A DNA stretch of 64,000 nucleotides from Streptomyces sp. WAC08241 (lineage in GTDB: Bacteria; Actinomycetota; Actinomycetes; Streptomycetales; Streptomycetaceae): the NCBI GenBank assembly GCA_007858575.1, contig CP042279.1:2666001-2730000 (forward strand). Direction: 5' to 3'. The position numbers and the translations under genes were made by a program. A model generated the notes under the pieces. The model worked only from the letters and a program-made list of their open reading frames with translations, ran no database searches and was not told the origin of the DNA. Position 1 is the first letter of the stretch. Every line of letters starts with the position of its first letter. Shown one piece after another: positions 30,293 to 40,669 of this stretch.

Positions 30293-31212
30293 TCAGGACT
30301 CCTTGCGGACGGTGCGGCGGGAGGTACGGGGGCGGGGCGCCGGTCGGCGTCGTCCCCGCCCGGGAGAGGACGAGCAGCAGGGCCCAGGTGACGAGCAGGC
30401 TGAGGAGCGAGACGGCCACCGACATGCGGGCCTGGGCGCCGGAGATGGAGACGATCCACACCGCGAAGGGCCGGAAGCCGAGGAGCGAGGCGACGGTGAA
30501 CTCGCCGAGGACCAGGGCGAGGGTGAGGAAGGCGGCGCCCGCGAGCGAGGAGCGCAGGTTGGGCAGGATCACGCGGACCATCACGTACGTGCGGCTCGCC
30601 CCGCAGTTGCGGGCGGCCTCGACGAGGGTCGGGACGTCGACGGCGCGCAGTCCGGCGTCGAGGGAGCGGTACACGAACGGCAGGGCCATGACGGTGTACG
30701 CGAGGACCAGGACGACGGGAAGTCCTCGTTCTGGACGGCGAGGAACGTCTGGTAGAGCGGGGTCCGCGAGAGGTGGTCGGGCCCCCAGCGCAGGACCGTG
30801 CTGATGCCGGTGACCAGGGCGATCGGCGGCACCACGAGCGGCAGCGTGCACAGCACCTCGATCACCGGGCGCAGCCGGGCGCGCCGAGCCGTACGGCCAC
30901 CAGGGCGGGCACGGCGAGGAGCAGGGACAGCGCGATCGTGGCGGCGGCGAGCCCGAGGGAGAGCGTCAGACTGCTCAGGAAGCCCTCGGCGCCGAGGAGT
31001 TCGGTGTACGCGGCGAAGGAGACGCCCTGGCCGGGGGTGTGGACCGTGAACACGAACGAGGCGATCAGCGGGACCAGGAAGTACGCGCCGCCGAGGCCCA
31101 GGACGAGTCCGCGCCACACGCGGGGGCGGCGACGGGGGCTCCGTACGGGGGCGGCGGGCCGGTGGTCCACCCGTGTCCCGGTCTCCGGGGCGGTGGGGGT
31201 CATCGCAGCCAT
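30293..31212 (-). CDS. ABC transporter permease 2, frameshifted
   Basis: This is an integral membrane subunit of about 300 aa with six predicted TM helices. The EAA loop that contacts the ATPase is LVEAARNCGASRTYVMVRVI then LPNLRSSL. Other segments are LCTLPLVVPPIALVTGI and LVLGEFTVASLLGF. A frame change near 30340 restores the end RTSRRTVRKES at 30293. It overlaps the 3' end of the first permease by about 13 bases. It resembles PotC/ThiP-type permeases. Together with permease 1 it forms the heterodimeric channel. Confidence 0.86.
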
Positions 31213-32130
31213 CGGGCGCTCCTGCGCTGGAGGGGGAGGTAGACGGCCATGACGAGTCCGGCGACAAGGATCATGTCGAGGCCGAGGGCGAGGGCGACGT
31301 TCTCCTGGCCGACCAGGACGTTCCCGGAGAGCGCGTCGGCGATCTTCAGGGTGACCAGGGGACGGAGCCGCCGACGAGCGCGGCGGCCGTCGCGTGGGCG
31401 GCGAAGGCGCTGCCGAAGAGCAGCACGAACCCGCCGAGCAGCGAGGGCGCGAGGACCGGGAGGGCCACGTGGCGCCAGTACTGCCGGGCGCCGGCGCCCG
31501 CGTTCCGCGCGGCCTCGCGCCACTGGGGCCGCAGGCCGTCGAGAGCGGGGACGGTCACCAGGACCATCAGCGGGACGAGGAAGTACAGGTAGACGACGGT
31601 GAGGCCGGTGAACGAGTACAGGTTCCAGCCGAGGGAGGCGAGGTCGGCGAGCTGCGTGACGACGCCGGAGATGCCGAGGGTCGCGATGAACGCGAACGCC
31701 AGCGGGACGCCGCCGAAGTTGGCGAGGACGCCGGAGGCGGTGAGGACCGCGCCGCGCAGGGCCCGGGAGCGGGAGGTGACGACGGCCTGGGCGATGAGGA
31801 CGCCGAGGACGGTGCCAAGGAGCGCGGTGAGGGCGGAGAGCTGGACGCTGCCGATCAGGGAGCCCAGGTAGGGGCCCTGGAGGAGCGGCCCAGGTGTTCG
31901 CCGGTCGCGGTCGTGGCGCCGGTGGCCGGGTCGGTGCGGGTCACGGCCCCGTACACCAGGGCGCCGAGCGGGAGCCCGAAGGACAGGGCGGTGAAGGCGA
32001 TCAGCGGGAGGGCGGCGAGCCAGGTGCGGGCGCCGCCGCCGGCGGCGGGTGCCGCCGGCGGTTCCCGTGGCGGGGGCGGCCTGCGGCGCGGCGGCGGCCC
32101 CGTGGTGGGGGTGGAGGAGGCGGAGGACAT
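31200..32130 (-). CDS. ABC transporter permease 1, frameshifted
   Basis: This is the first permease of the importer, about 310 aa with six TM helices. It starts at ATG 32130, which overlaps the TGA of the binding-protein gene. An N-terminal Pro/Arg-rich cytoplasmic leader precedes WLAALPLIAFTALSFGLPLG. The EAA-type loop is WREAARNAGAGARQYWRHVA then LPVLAPSLLGGFVLLF. Frame changes lie near 31890 and 31360. It is PotB-like by order and sequence. The binding protein, both permeases and the ATPase make a complete importer. Confidence 0.85.
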
Positions 32131-33272
32131 CAGGAGACGGCCTTGTCCCACTTCTCGGCGAGGGTGGCCTTGGCCTTGTCGAGTTCGGAGGAGGACGGAA
32201 GGAGGGGTGCCCCGACCTTCGGGAGCTTGGCGACGAAGGTCTTGTCGGCGGTGCCGTCGGCGGTCATGGCCGGGAGCAGGACGGGCGGGCGTACCCCTTG
32301 AGCCAGAGGTTCTGGCCCTCGGTGCTGTAGAGGAACTCCATCCACAGGCGGGCGGCCGCCGGGTGGGGGCGTCCTTGTTGATGGCCTGGGAGTAGTACTG
32401 GGCGTAGACGCCGTCGGTGGGGACGGCGACCTTCCAGTCGACGCCCTTGGACCTGAACTGGTCGGCGTAACCGGCGTTCAGGTAGTCCCAGTCGATGCTG
32501 ATGGGCGTCTCGCCCTTCTCGACCGTGGCCGGGGTGGACTCGACGGGGATGAAGTTGCCGCTCTTCTTCAGCTCGCCGAAGAAGTCGATGCCGGGCTGGA
32601 TGTCCGCGAAGGAGCCCTTGCGGGCGAGGGCGGCCGCGTAGACGCCGCCGAAGGCCGAGCCGGACTTGGTCGGGTTGCCGTTGAGGGCGACCTTGCCCTT
32701 GTACTCGGGCTTGAGGAGGTCGGCGAAGGTCGTCGGGCAGTTCGGGATCCGCTTCGCGTCGCAGCCGATGGAGACGTAGCCGCCGTAGTCGTTGTACCAG
32801 CGGCCGGCCTCGTCCTTCTGGCCGGCGGGGATCTTGTCCCAGGCCTCGACCTTGTACGGGGCGAAGAGGCCTCTCGGCGCCGCTGCGGGCGAAGGCGATG
32901 CCGAGGTCGAGGACGTCGGGGCGCGCTTCTGGCCCTTGCGGGACTTGACGGCGGCGATCTCGTCGGCGCTGGAGGCGTCCGGGTTCTCGCTCTCCACCTC
33001 GATGCCGTACTTCGTCTCGAACGCCTTGATCAGCTCGCCGTAGTTGGCCCAGTCCGGCGGGAGCGCGATGACGTGGAGCGCGCCCTCCTTCCTGGCCGCC
33101 GCGGTGAGGGCGTCCAGGCCGCCGAAGCCTCGGCGGAGGCCGCGGTGGCGGCCTTCGCGCCGTCGCCCTTGCCGCCGGCCTCGCCCTCGGGGGCGGCGCC
33201 GCAGGCGGTGACGGTGGTGAGGACGACGGCGCCGAGCAGGACGGCGGCGCCGCGGGCGGGGGTTCTGTGCAC
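32130..33272 (-). CDS. ABC transporter substrate-binding lipoprotein, frameshifted
   Basis: This is an extracellular solute-binding lipoprotein of about 375 aa. GTG 33272 gives a short signal sequence ending in a lipobox around LTTVTACG, with the Cys at about residue 26. The mature fold includes LPPDWANYGELIKAFETKYG, RWYNDYGGYVSIGCDAKRIP and KVALNGNPTKSGSAFGGVYA, as in family-1 binders for iron, polyamines or 2-aminoethylphosphonate. Frame changes occur near 33120, 32930, 32870, 32370 and 32290. The promoter holds a perfect palindrome 27 bp upstream. With the HAD gene and GntR/UTRA regulator nearby, 2-aminoethylphosphonate is my best guess for the ligand. Confidence 0.82.
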
Positions 33273-33298
33273 GGGTTCTCCCAGGAGCGAGGGTGAAA

Positions 33299-33312
33299 CT
33301 TGTCTGGACAAG
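33299..33312. promoter_or_regulatory. Palindromic GntR-type operator
   Basis: CTTGTCTGGACAAG has perfect six-base arms around a two-base centre. It lies 27 bp upstream of the binding-protein start and in the intergenic region shared with gntR. The TGTC-N2-GACA core matches the style of HutC/UTRA-type GntR operators. Confidence 0.7.
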
Positions 33313-33533
33313 ACGCCCCTAGTTCGCCCGGACGTCCCGTCCGGCGGGTGAACGGCGCATGACGGCTCCCCCACGCCTCCCGGAAGAGCCGGTGGCGGTG
33401 AACCCCAGGTGAACGCGGTGGAGTTGAAGCTTCCCGATGAGCCGCCCCTGTCCGTACCTCGGGTTAGGGTGGTCGGAAGGACAGCGCGCACCGTGACCGG
33501 GTGTGCACAGCCACGCGTGCGAAGGGGGAGGCC

Positions 33534-34280
33534 GTGACGGCGCTCTACGTGGAGATCGCGGAGGGGCTCCGCCGCTCGATCCTCAGCGGCGAGTACCCCG
33601 TCGGGGCCCGGCTGCCGTCCGAGAGCGACCTCGCCGACCGCTGGTCCGCCTCGCGCGGCACCGTGCGCCAGGCCGTCGCCCTCCTCACCTCGGAGGGGCT
33701 CGTCGGCTCCCGGCAGGGCGCCCGCCGCATCGTGCTCCGCCGCGAGCGCCGGCACAGCTTCGCCGAGCTGCACAGCTTCGCCCAGTGGGCGCGGGCCATG
33801 GGCTACCGGGCCACGAGCCGCTTCCTGCACCGCGAGCGGCGCCCCGCCACCCCCGAGGAGGCGCGCCGGCTCGTCCTGCCGGAGGGGCCGGGGTCCTCGA
33901 CGTGCTGCGGCTGCGGTACCTGGACGGCGAGCCGGTGATGGTGGAGCGCACCGCGTACGCGGCCTGGGTCGCCCCGGCCGTCGAGGCCCTGCCGGTGGAC
34001 TGCGCCTCGATCATGGACAGCATGGCCGAGGGGCCGGGATCGTCGCCCACTACGGCGAGCACCTCATCGACGCCGTGCCGGCCGGCAGCGACGACGCCCG
34101 GCTGCTCCGCGTGCGCCGGGCAGTCCCCTGCTCCGGCAGCGCCACCTCACCAGCAATCCGGACGGCCGCCCCATCGAGTGGACCGAGGACCGCTACCGGG
34201 CGGGGAGCGTCACCTTCAACGTGAGCAACTCCGTCGGCACGGCCCCGCTGGTCCGGGACCCGGGCGCGCTCCTCATGTGA
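33534..34280 (+). CDS. GntR-family regulator with UTRA domain, frameshifted
   Basis: This repressor of about 248 aa is divergent from the ABC operon. The N-terminal winged helix is YVEIAEGLRRSILSGEYPVG then LADRWSASRGTVRQAVALL. The C-terminal UTRA ligand domain (YRATSRFLHRERRPATPEEA, LRLRYLDGEPVMVERTAYA, WTEDRYRAGSVTFNV) places it in the HutC subfamily. GTG 33534 follows GGGGGAG. Frame changes lie near 33890, 34040 and 34130. It very likely controls the transporter through the palindrome at 33299. Confidence 0.88.
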
Positions 34281-34322
34281 CGGCTCCCCTCGTGTGACGG
34301 CCGCCCTCGTGTGACGGCCGCC
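34272..34322 (+). repeat. Three 17-bp tandem repeats at the gntR stop
   Basis: The unit CTCGTGTGACGGCCGCC begins at 34272, 34289 and 34306. The first copy (with CTCATG) contains the gntR stop codon. The two downstream copies look like recent tandem duplications of the gene end. Confidence 0.6.
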
Positions 34323-34431
34323 TCATCCGTGGCGCGGCGCCCGCGGCGGGTTCTCGGGCCGTCGCCCGGTCGATCGCCGCCCCGACGGCGGCGACGCGGT
34401 CGGCGAGCAGTCCGAGGGCCGCGATCCTTTC

Positions 34432-34875
34432 ATGGTGCGGTACGAGCCCTGGAGCCGGAACGGCGGCGCGGTGCGGGCCGCGTCGCTGCGGGCGGCGGAA
34501 GCTGATCGACGGGATCCGGTGGCGGGTGCGGACTGGTGCTCCGTGGCGGGATCTGCCGTCGGAGCACGGGCCGTGGCAGACGGTCACGGGCTCTTCCGGC
34601 GCCGGCGGCACGACGGCACCCGGCCCGGACTGTTGACCCGGCTGCGGGCCCGGGCGGATGCGGCAGGGCTGATCACGTGGGAGGTCGACGCCGACTCCAC
34701 GATCTGCCGGGCCCATCGGCACGCCACGGGTGCCCGCCGCGGCCAGGCCCGGCACGCGGTCGAGTGCGGGATCAACCGGCTCAAGCGCAGCCGGGCGGTG
34801 TCCACCCGGTTCGACAAGCTCGCCGTCCGCTTCGAGGCCACTGTCCTGGTCGCCGCGATCGGCGAATGGTTATGA
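34432..34875 (+). pseudogene. IS5-family transposase remnant with internal deletion
   Basis: The left part encodes, across frames, KLIDGIRWRVRTGAPWRDLP, EHGPWQTV and, near the middle, DSTICRAHRHATGARRG. These correspond to the first catalytic Asp region of IS5-type DDE transposases. It then jumps directly to ARHAVECGINRLKRSRAVST and FEATVLVAAIGEWL, the C-terminal end with the last Glu. About 100 residues of the DDE core, including the second Asp, are missing at about 34747. It cannot be active. I see no terminal inverted repeats. It marks a former insertion site between gntR and the next genes. Confidence 0.75.
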
Positions 34876-34947
34876 CCGGACCGGGCTGTCGGTCCCTCAT
34901 GCCATGCTGACCGCGACCAGGGCCGCCAGGGTGAGGGGGAGACCACG

Positions 34948-35277
34948 ATGGGGGCGCAGTACTACGGCGCCGGCAGTGAGAACGGCGACCGCGTCGACGA
35001 CCCCTCCGAGGACGCGCTGTTCATGCTGATCAGCGACCTCGACGACTCCGACAACACCTTCGTCGTCGTCCAACCCGACGAGGACGCCCCCGTCTGGTTC
35101 GCTTCCGTGGCCGTCCTGGACGAGGGCGGCTACGAGATCGTCCGCCGTGACACCACCCGCAACGAACACGAGGTCATCACGGCGACCGGCATCAACGACA
35201 TCGCCCGCGACCTCACCATCTGGATGGCCGCCCGCGACTTCCCCGGACGGCCGAACAGCCAGGTCAGCGCGTTCTAA
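34948..35277 (+). CDS. Small acidic hypothetical protein
   Basis: The 109-aa product starts MGAQYYGAGSENGDRVDDPS. It has a compact alternating pattern of strands and helices (ALFMLISDLDDSDNTFVVVQ, APVWFASVAVLDEGGYEIVR) and ends DLTIWMAARDFPGRP. It is strongly acidic, with no signal sequence. Similar proteins exist in Streptomyces, and the size and charge recall immunity proteins, but there is no toxin gene beside it. ATG 34948 follows GGGGGAG. The reading frame is intact. Confidence 0.65.
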   Translation: MGAQYYGAGSENGDRVDDPSEDALFMLISDLDDSDNTFVVVQPDEDAPVWFASVAVLDEGGYEIVRRDTTRNEHEVITATGINDIARDLTIWMAARDFPGRPNSQVSAF

Positions 35278-35533
35278 AACACCGCCTAGGGCGTGTCCGG
35301 GCCCCCGCCCGGAACTCGGTGCCTCCGGGGCCCGCTCGCAGAACCGCGGAGTACGTACGGCCGGCCATGAGCACAGGGGGAGACCATCCACCGACCGGCA
35401 GGACGACCGCATTCCACGGAACGCCGTCCGGGGTAGCATTCCCCGGCCGATCACCCACGGCCCACCACCGGCCGGGCGCGCCGGCCGGTCGAGCGCCGGG
35501 CCGGGCCGCCCCGTGCCCCGCAGGAGGCCCCTC

Positions 35534-36484
35534 GTGACGACACTCCCCGACCACGGACCGGCTGGTCCTCGGCTGCATGGGACTCGGCGGCCCCTGGGAC
35601 GCCGAGTCGTACACGGCGGCCGACATCGAGACCGCGGAGAAGGCCGTCGAGGCCGCGCTGGACAGCGGGATCACCGCCTTCGACCACGCCGACATCTACG
35701 GTCAGGGCAAGGCCGAAGCGGTCTTCGGCGAGGTCCTGTCCTGCCACCCCCGCTGCGCGCGCGCATCGGCATCCAGTCGAAGTGCGGCATCGTGCTCGCC
35801 CGCGACGACCGTCCGGGCCTGTACGACCTGCGGGGCGCGTCGATCGTGCGGAGGGTCGAGGAGAGCCTGACCCGGCTGCGCACCGACGTGCTCGACACGC
35901 TCCTGCTGCACCGCCCCGACCCGCTCGCGGACCCCGAGGACGTGGCGGACGCCCTGCACTCCCTCCACGAGCAGGGCCTCGTCCGCCGGTTCGGCGTCTC
36001 CAACATGAACGCCCCGCAGATCGCCCGCCTCCAGGCCCACCTCTCGCTGCCGCTGACGGTCGACCAGTTGGAGATGAGCCTGGCGAGGCGCGACTGGCTG
36101 GAGGACGGGGTCCTCGTCAACACCCCCGCCTCGGCCGCCAACGGCTTCCCGGCGGGCACCGTCGAACACTGCCTGGCCCACGGCGTCGCCCTGCAGGCCT
36201 GGGCGCCGCTCGCCCAGGGACGCTTCACCGGCCGGCAGGAGACCAAGGAGGAACACGCCACGGCCGCCCTGGTGGCCCGCCTGGCCGAGGCCAAGGACAC
36301 GACCCCGGAGACGATCGTCCTGTGGTGGCTCCAGCGGCACCCGGCCCGCGTCGTCCCCGTCATCGGCACCACCAGCCCCACCCGCATCAGATCCTGCCGC
36401 GACGCCGCCACCACCGACCCCCGCCTCACCCACGAGGAGTGGTACGACCTCTGGACCACGGCCCGCGGCCTGCCGCTGCCGTGA
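35534..36484 (+). CDS. Aldo/keto reductase, frameshifted
   Basis: This is an NADPH-dependent (beta/alpha)8-barrel oxidoreductase of about 315 aa. The catalytic Asp and Tyr lie in FDHADIYGQGKAEAVFGEVL, the Lys in IQSKCGIVLARD and the His region in TLLLHRPDPLADPEDVADAL. The cofactor end is IGTTSPTRIRSC. GTG 35534 has GGAGG eight bases upstream. Frame changes near 35545 and 35745 restore the N-terminus. Gap 35278-35533 upstream is intergenic with no clear gene. The physiological substrate is unknown. Confidence 0.88.
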   Translation: MTTLPDHGPAGPRLHGTRRPLGRRVVHGGRHRDRGEGRRGRAGQRDHRLRPRRHLRSGQGRSGLRRGPVLPPPLRARIGIQSKCGIVLARDDRPGLYDLRGASIVRRVEESLTRLRTDVLDTLLLHRPDPLADPEDVADALHSLHEQGLVRRFGVSNMNAPQIARLQAHLSLPLTVDQLEMSLARRDWLEDGVLVNTPASAANGFPAGTVEHCLAHGVALQAWAPLAQGRFTGRQETKEEHATAALVARLAEAKDTTPETIVLWWLQRHPARVVPVIGTTSPTRIRSCRDAATTDPRLTHEEWYDLWTTARGLPLP

Positions 36485-36569
36485 CCGGAGGGTGCCCTAC
36501 GGGGCCCGTCCTCGAAGGAGTCCTGTCCGGAGCGGGCAGGACGGCCCACCGACTCGACGGGAGGGGAAG

Positions 36570-36835
36570 TCAGGCCCCGGGCGCCTGCGCGGACGAGTCC
36601 GAGGGGTCAGTCCGGCGCAGGCCGCCACCACCTCCGCCCGGTGCCGGGACTCCGTGCCGGCCAGTGCCGCTTCCACCCGCCGGGTGTACTCGCGCTCCCG
36701 TCGCTCCTCCGCCCGGTGGCGCACCCACCACCGCGCCGTCCCGGCGAGCAGAGTCAGGACGAGGGCCACTGTCAGCCACCCGTACTCCCCGGCCGTTCCC
36801 AGCACCGCGAACACCGCACCGGTCATCGCGTTCAT
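36570..36835 (-). CDS. Small single-pass membrane protein
   Basis: The ORF starts at ATG 36835 (MNAMTGAVFAVLGTAGEYGW). It has one TM helix (LTVALVLTLLAGTARWWV) and a highly charged cytoplasmic helix (RHRAEERREREYTRRVEAAL). The end is either DSSAQAPGA at 36570 after a frame change or 36497 in the frame as read. There is no known family. It converges with the aldo/keto reductase and is divergent from the NACHT gene. Confidence 0.5.
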
Positions 36836-36991
36836 CCCCTTCTCTCGTCAGAACCGTCCCGGGAGCCGCCACCGGGCGGGCCCACCGGTACGGCCAACTC
36901 TTCGCGCGGTCGGGGATTTCCCTCAGCGTGGGGAAACTCGGAGGAAACGATCACCGGACGAGGGGACGGTTTCGTGGGTGGCGGAAGGCCC

Positions 36992-39900
36992 GTGACCACA
37001 GGTGGCGAGCAGCAGCCCGAACTCAGGAGCTGGCCGAGTGGTTCAAGGAGAGACTGCGGGCCGCCGGGTACGCGAGCCCGAACGCCTTTCTGAACCGGGT
37101 GACTCGCCGCCCCGCCGACCGGCGCGTACCGCCGCCGCACAAGAACGCCGTGTACGAGATCCTCGGCGCCCGGAAACTGCACGACCTCGCGACCTACGAA
37201 CGGTTCGCCACCGCGCTGGGCCTGTCTCCGGAGCTGGTCACCGAGGTGTGGCGGCGGGCCCGGTTCGCGCTGGATCGCCGGGAGATGGCCGCACGGCGAA
37301 GGGCTCCGAGGCCGGGGCCAGGCACGTGGGTCGGGCTCCCGCAGCCCGAACCCTGGCTGGAGGATCTGCTGGCCGGGCAGGCGGAGGCCGCCGAACAGTT
37401 CCCGTACGACCTTCTTGGTGTCCACAAGCCACCGTTGTCGCACATCCACGTCGAGCAGGACGTCCAGCCCCTTCCGGCGAGCGCGGCCGAGCACGTGCCG
37501 CGCGTCACGGGGCCCGTCCCCACCCTCGCCGCCGCGCTCTCCGCACATGACCACCTCTTCGTCACCGGTGGGCCCGGCGCGGGAAGACCACCCTCGGACG
37601 CCACCTCGTCCGGCAGATCGCCGGGTACTGGCTGCGCGAGGACGGCGCCGAGGACCCGTGGTGCGCGGAAGCGGTCGTCGCGCTCCGAGTCACTGCGTCC
37701 GACCTGCGGACCGGGCGTGCCTTCCACCAGCAGCTCAGCGACGCGGTCGGCCGGACCGGCACCCTGCGCAGCGACGTCCCCGCCGACCGGTTCGCGGTGC
37801 GTCCGCACGATGTGCGGTGGCTCGTCGTCGTCGACGGCCTCGACGAGGTCGCCAGGCCCGACGACCGGAAGCGCATCCTGAAGAACCTGGCCCGGGAGAT
37901 CCGGCCGCACGGCGCCTTCCGGTTCCTGATCACCTCGCGTCCACTGCCGCAGGAAGAACTCGCGCCCTTCCACGGTCTGTCCTCCCTCGGGTTCTACACC
38001 CTGAAGGGATTCGACACCGCACAGCAACGCTCCTTCGCCGAACGCTGGTTCGCCGTGCAGGGAGCTCCCGATCCGGCCGCCGAGGCCGCCGCCTTCCTGG
38101 AGGAGGTCGGTCAGGCGGGCCTGGGCGAGGTGCTCCAGGTACCGCTGCTCACCACCATTGCCGCCGCCCACCGCAGCCGTAACCCCGGTGCGCGCTGCCG
38201 CGCGGCCGGGTCTCCCTCTACGAGCACTTCCTCGCCGATCTCGCCACCGCGCGCGAGGGCGCCGCCGAGGTCGGCAAGGACTTCCTGGCCCGCTGGGAGC
38301 GACGCGGGCAGGGACGTCTCGCCACATGGCTCCTCGACCACCGGGAGGAACTGGTCGCCCACCTCGCGAAGGTCCGCACGACGGCCGCCGGGCGGCCTCC
38401 GTCTCACTGCTTGACGCCGCCATCGACCGGCTGGCCACCGTTCTTCCTCCGGATCTTGCCTGGCCGCACGGCGCCCGGGAGGAGCTCGGCCAGTTCCTCG
38501 CGCAGAGCGGGATCCTCGTCCACGACCGGGGCGAGGTCTCCTTCCTGCACCTGTCGTTCGCGGAGTTCCTGGCCGCACGCGACGACGCCGCGGGGATCCC
38601 GGCGCACTTCCCGGGCCTCGACGACTGGGCCGAGGCGATCCGGAACCCCTCCTCGCGCAACCGGGTGCTCTTCACCTTCGCGCTGTGGGCCCGCCGTCCC
38701 GGCCACGACGTGACGCCGGTCGTACGCCACCTGCTCGCCGGGGACCTTGACCACCGGATCATGGCGCTCCGGCTGATCACCTCCGGGGTACGGCTCGGCG
38801 AAGCGCTGGAGGACGCGGTGCTGGAGCGGGTCGTGGACCTCGGGCACGACTCGGACTCCTTCGATCCGTACCGCAGCCGGGAGTCGCAGGTGCTGCGGGA
38901 GCTCTCCCAACTGCGGGGAACCGGCGACTCGCGGTGACGCTGCGGCGGATCGCGGAGAGCGACGGCCTGGACGTCTCCCTGCGGGTGGACGCGGCCGCCG
39001 CATACGCCGAGGTCGCCTCGCTTCCCGAGGGGATCGCGCTGGTGCGGGAGATCAGCCGGGAAGGCTCCCCGAGGGTGCCCTGGAGTGCTGCCGGGTGCTG
39101 GCATCGCTCGACCCGGCCGACACCGGGTTCCGGGGCGGGCTGCTCCGGGAGGTGCTCGACTCGCCGGCGGTACGCGACTGGGACCGGCTCACGGCCGCCG
39201 AGGAGCTCGCCGCGCTGGGCCGTACGGAGGGACTGGCGGAGTTCGTCCGCTCGGTGATCGCCGGCCCCGAGGAGAACGGCAGTGTGCTCAAACGGGCCGG
39301 GGAGTTCTGGTACGAGCTGGAGGGCGGGCCGCCGCCCCGCACGTCAGTGGCGGCGGTGGCCGCCCGGGCCCGTACCCGGAGCTGGGCGAAGGCCACCCTG
39401 GCCTGGGTCTTGCTCCTCTTCGGGCGCGTCGAGGAAGCGCTTCCGTGGGTGGCGTACACCCTCGACAACTCCATATCCGATGAAGAGATCGGCGACATCG
39501 TGCAGGGCTGGCTCGACCAGCAGGGCGAACGGGCGGCGGACGGCCTGGTGGAACTGTTGCGCGACTACCAGGTCTGGAACTCGGACGAGCGCCCGGGCAT
39601 CGCCCTCAGTCTCGCCAGGGCGGGATTCCGGCGTCAGGCGGCCGAACTGACCCGGCTCAGCCTCGACAACCCCGATCCGGACCTGGGGAGCCGTCTCAAC
39701 CTGGAGATGATGACCCTCGTCGACGCACTGGGCCCAGCGAGCGCGGAAGAGATCCAGGACCTACTGGACCGGCACCGGGCGACACCGGCGTCCTGGGCGT
39801 CAGGCCCTGCGGGACCTGGGTCAGGCCGGGGCCGGGGCGGTGGAGCTCTCCCTGGCGCGCCGTCTGCTGCGTCATCCGGGCAGCGGTCACAGCGAGTTCA

Positions 39901-40464
39901 CGTCCGCCGCCCGTACGCTCTTCCGCTTCGCGCCCGCCGAAGCCTGTGCCGAGGTGCTCGCCGCGCTGCGCAACCGTCCCTACGGCGGCCCCGCGCTCCG
40001 GGCGGTCCTGCTTCCGCTCCTCGCCGAACACGGCGAAGCGCGGTGGCCGTACGGGCCCTGGGGCAGGATCTGCTGGCCGATCCCGGTCTCGTCGACCGTG
40101 AGTTGGTCGCCGTGGCCGAGGCGTGGCTGACCGTCGAGGGCCGCGCGGCGGCGGCCGGGATCGTCGAGCGGATCAGGAGGGCCGTGCCCCTGACCTCGGG
40201 GCAGTGCGGGGTCCTTGCCGACGCCTTGGCCGAGCGGGGCCTCGAAGCGGCGGCCGTCACGTTGTGGTGCCAGGTGGCCGCGGCTCCCGAGGCGGGCACC
40301 GAGACCCGCTGGCGGGCCGTACGGAATGCGCTCGCCGCCGGTGGGACGGACTCTGTCGAGCAGGCGCTGCGTACGGCGCTGCGGACCGCCCCTCCGCGGA
40401 GGAGAATCTGCTGCTGCGTCGGCTGCTGGCCTGGGTCCAGCCGCCGGCCGCTCCCATCGGCTGA
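36992..40464 (+). CDS. NACHT-domain STAND NTPase with N-terminal XRE-like domain and C-terminal helical repeats, frameshifted
   Basis: This signalling NTPase of about 1,157 aa is made of three parts. The N-terminal domain has ELAEWFKERLRAAGYASPNA then YERFATALGLSPELV, which looks XRE-like. The NACHT core has Walker A GGPGAGKTTLGRHLV (one G missing as read), Walker B WLVVVDGLDEVARPDDRKR, FRFLITSRPLP and the helical part LSFAEFLAARDD. About 500 residues of HEAT-like helices follow to PPAAPIG at 40464. GTG 36992 has GGAAGG upstream. Frame changes include 37590, 38190, 38390, 38920, 39070, 39800 and 40050. Bacterial NACHT proteins include anti-phage sensors. This one sits beside a tRNA, but a defence role is inference. 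Confidence 0.8.
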
Positions 40465-40491
40465 TCCGAGCGAGCCGGCTTGGGAACGCCA

Positions 40492-40521
40492 GGGCCGTTT
40501 CGGATTGCTCCGAAACGGCCC
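40492..40521. terminator. Bidirectional terminator hairpin
   Basis: GGGCCGTTTCGG pairs perfectly with CCGAAACGGCCC around a six-base loop. It lies between the convergent NACHT gene and tRNA-Pro and can serve both. Confidence 0.85.
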
Positions 40522-40542
40522 TCGGGTTACGACTCCTTCGAG

Positions 40543-40616
<74 letters not shown>

Positions 40617-40669
40617 ATGCGCGTCCTCGGCGGGTTGTTCCCGCGTCGGCGTGCAGGGGAAACATTACC

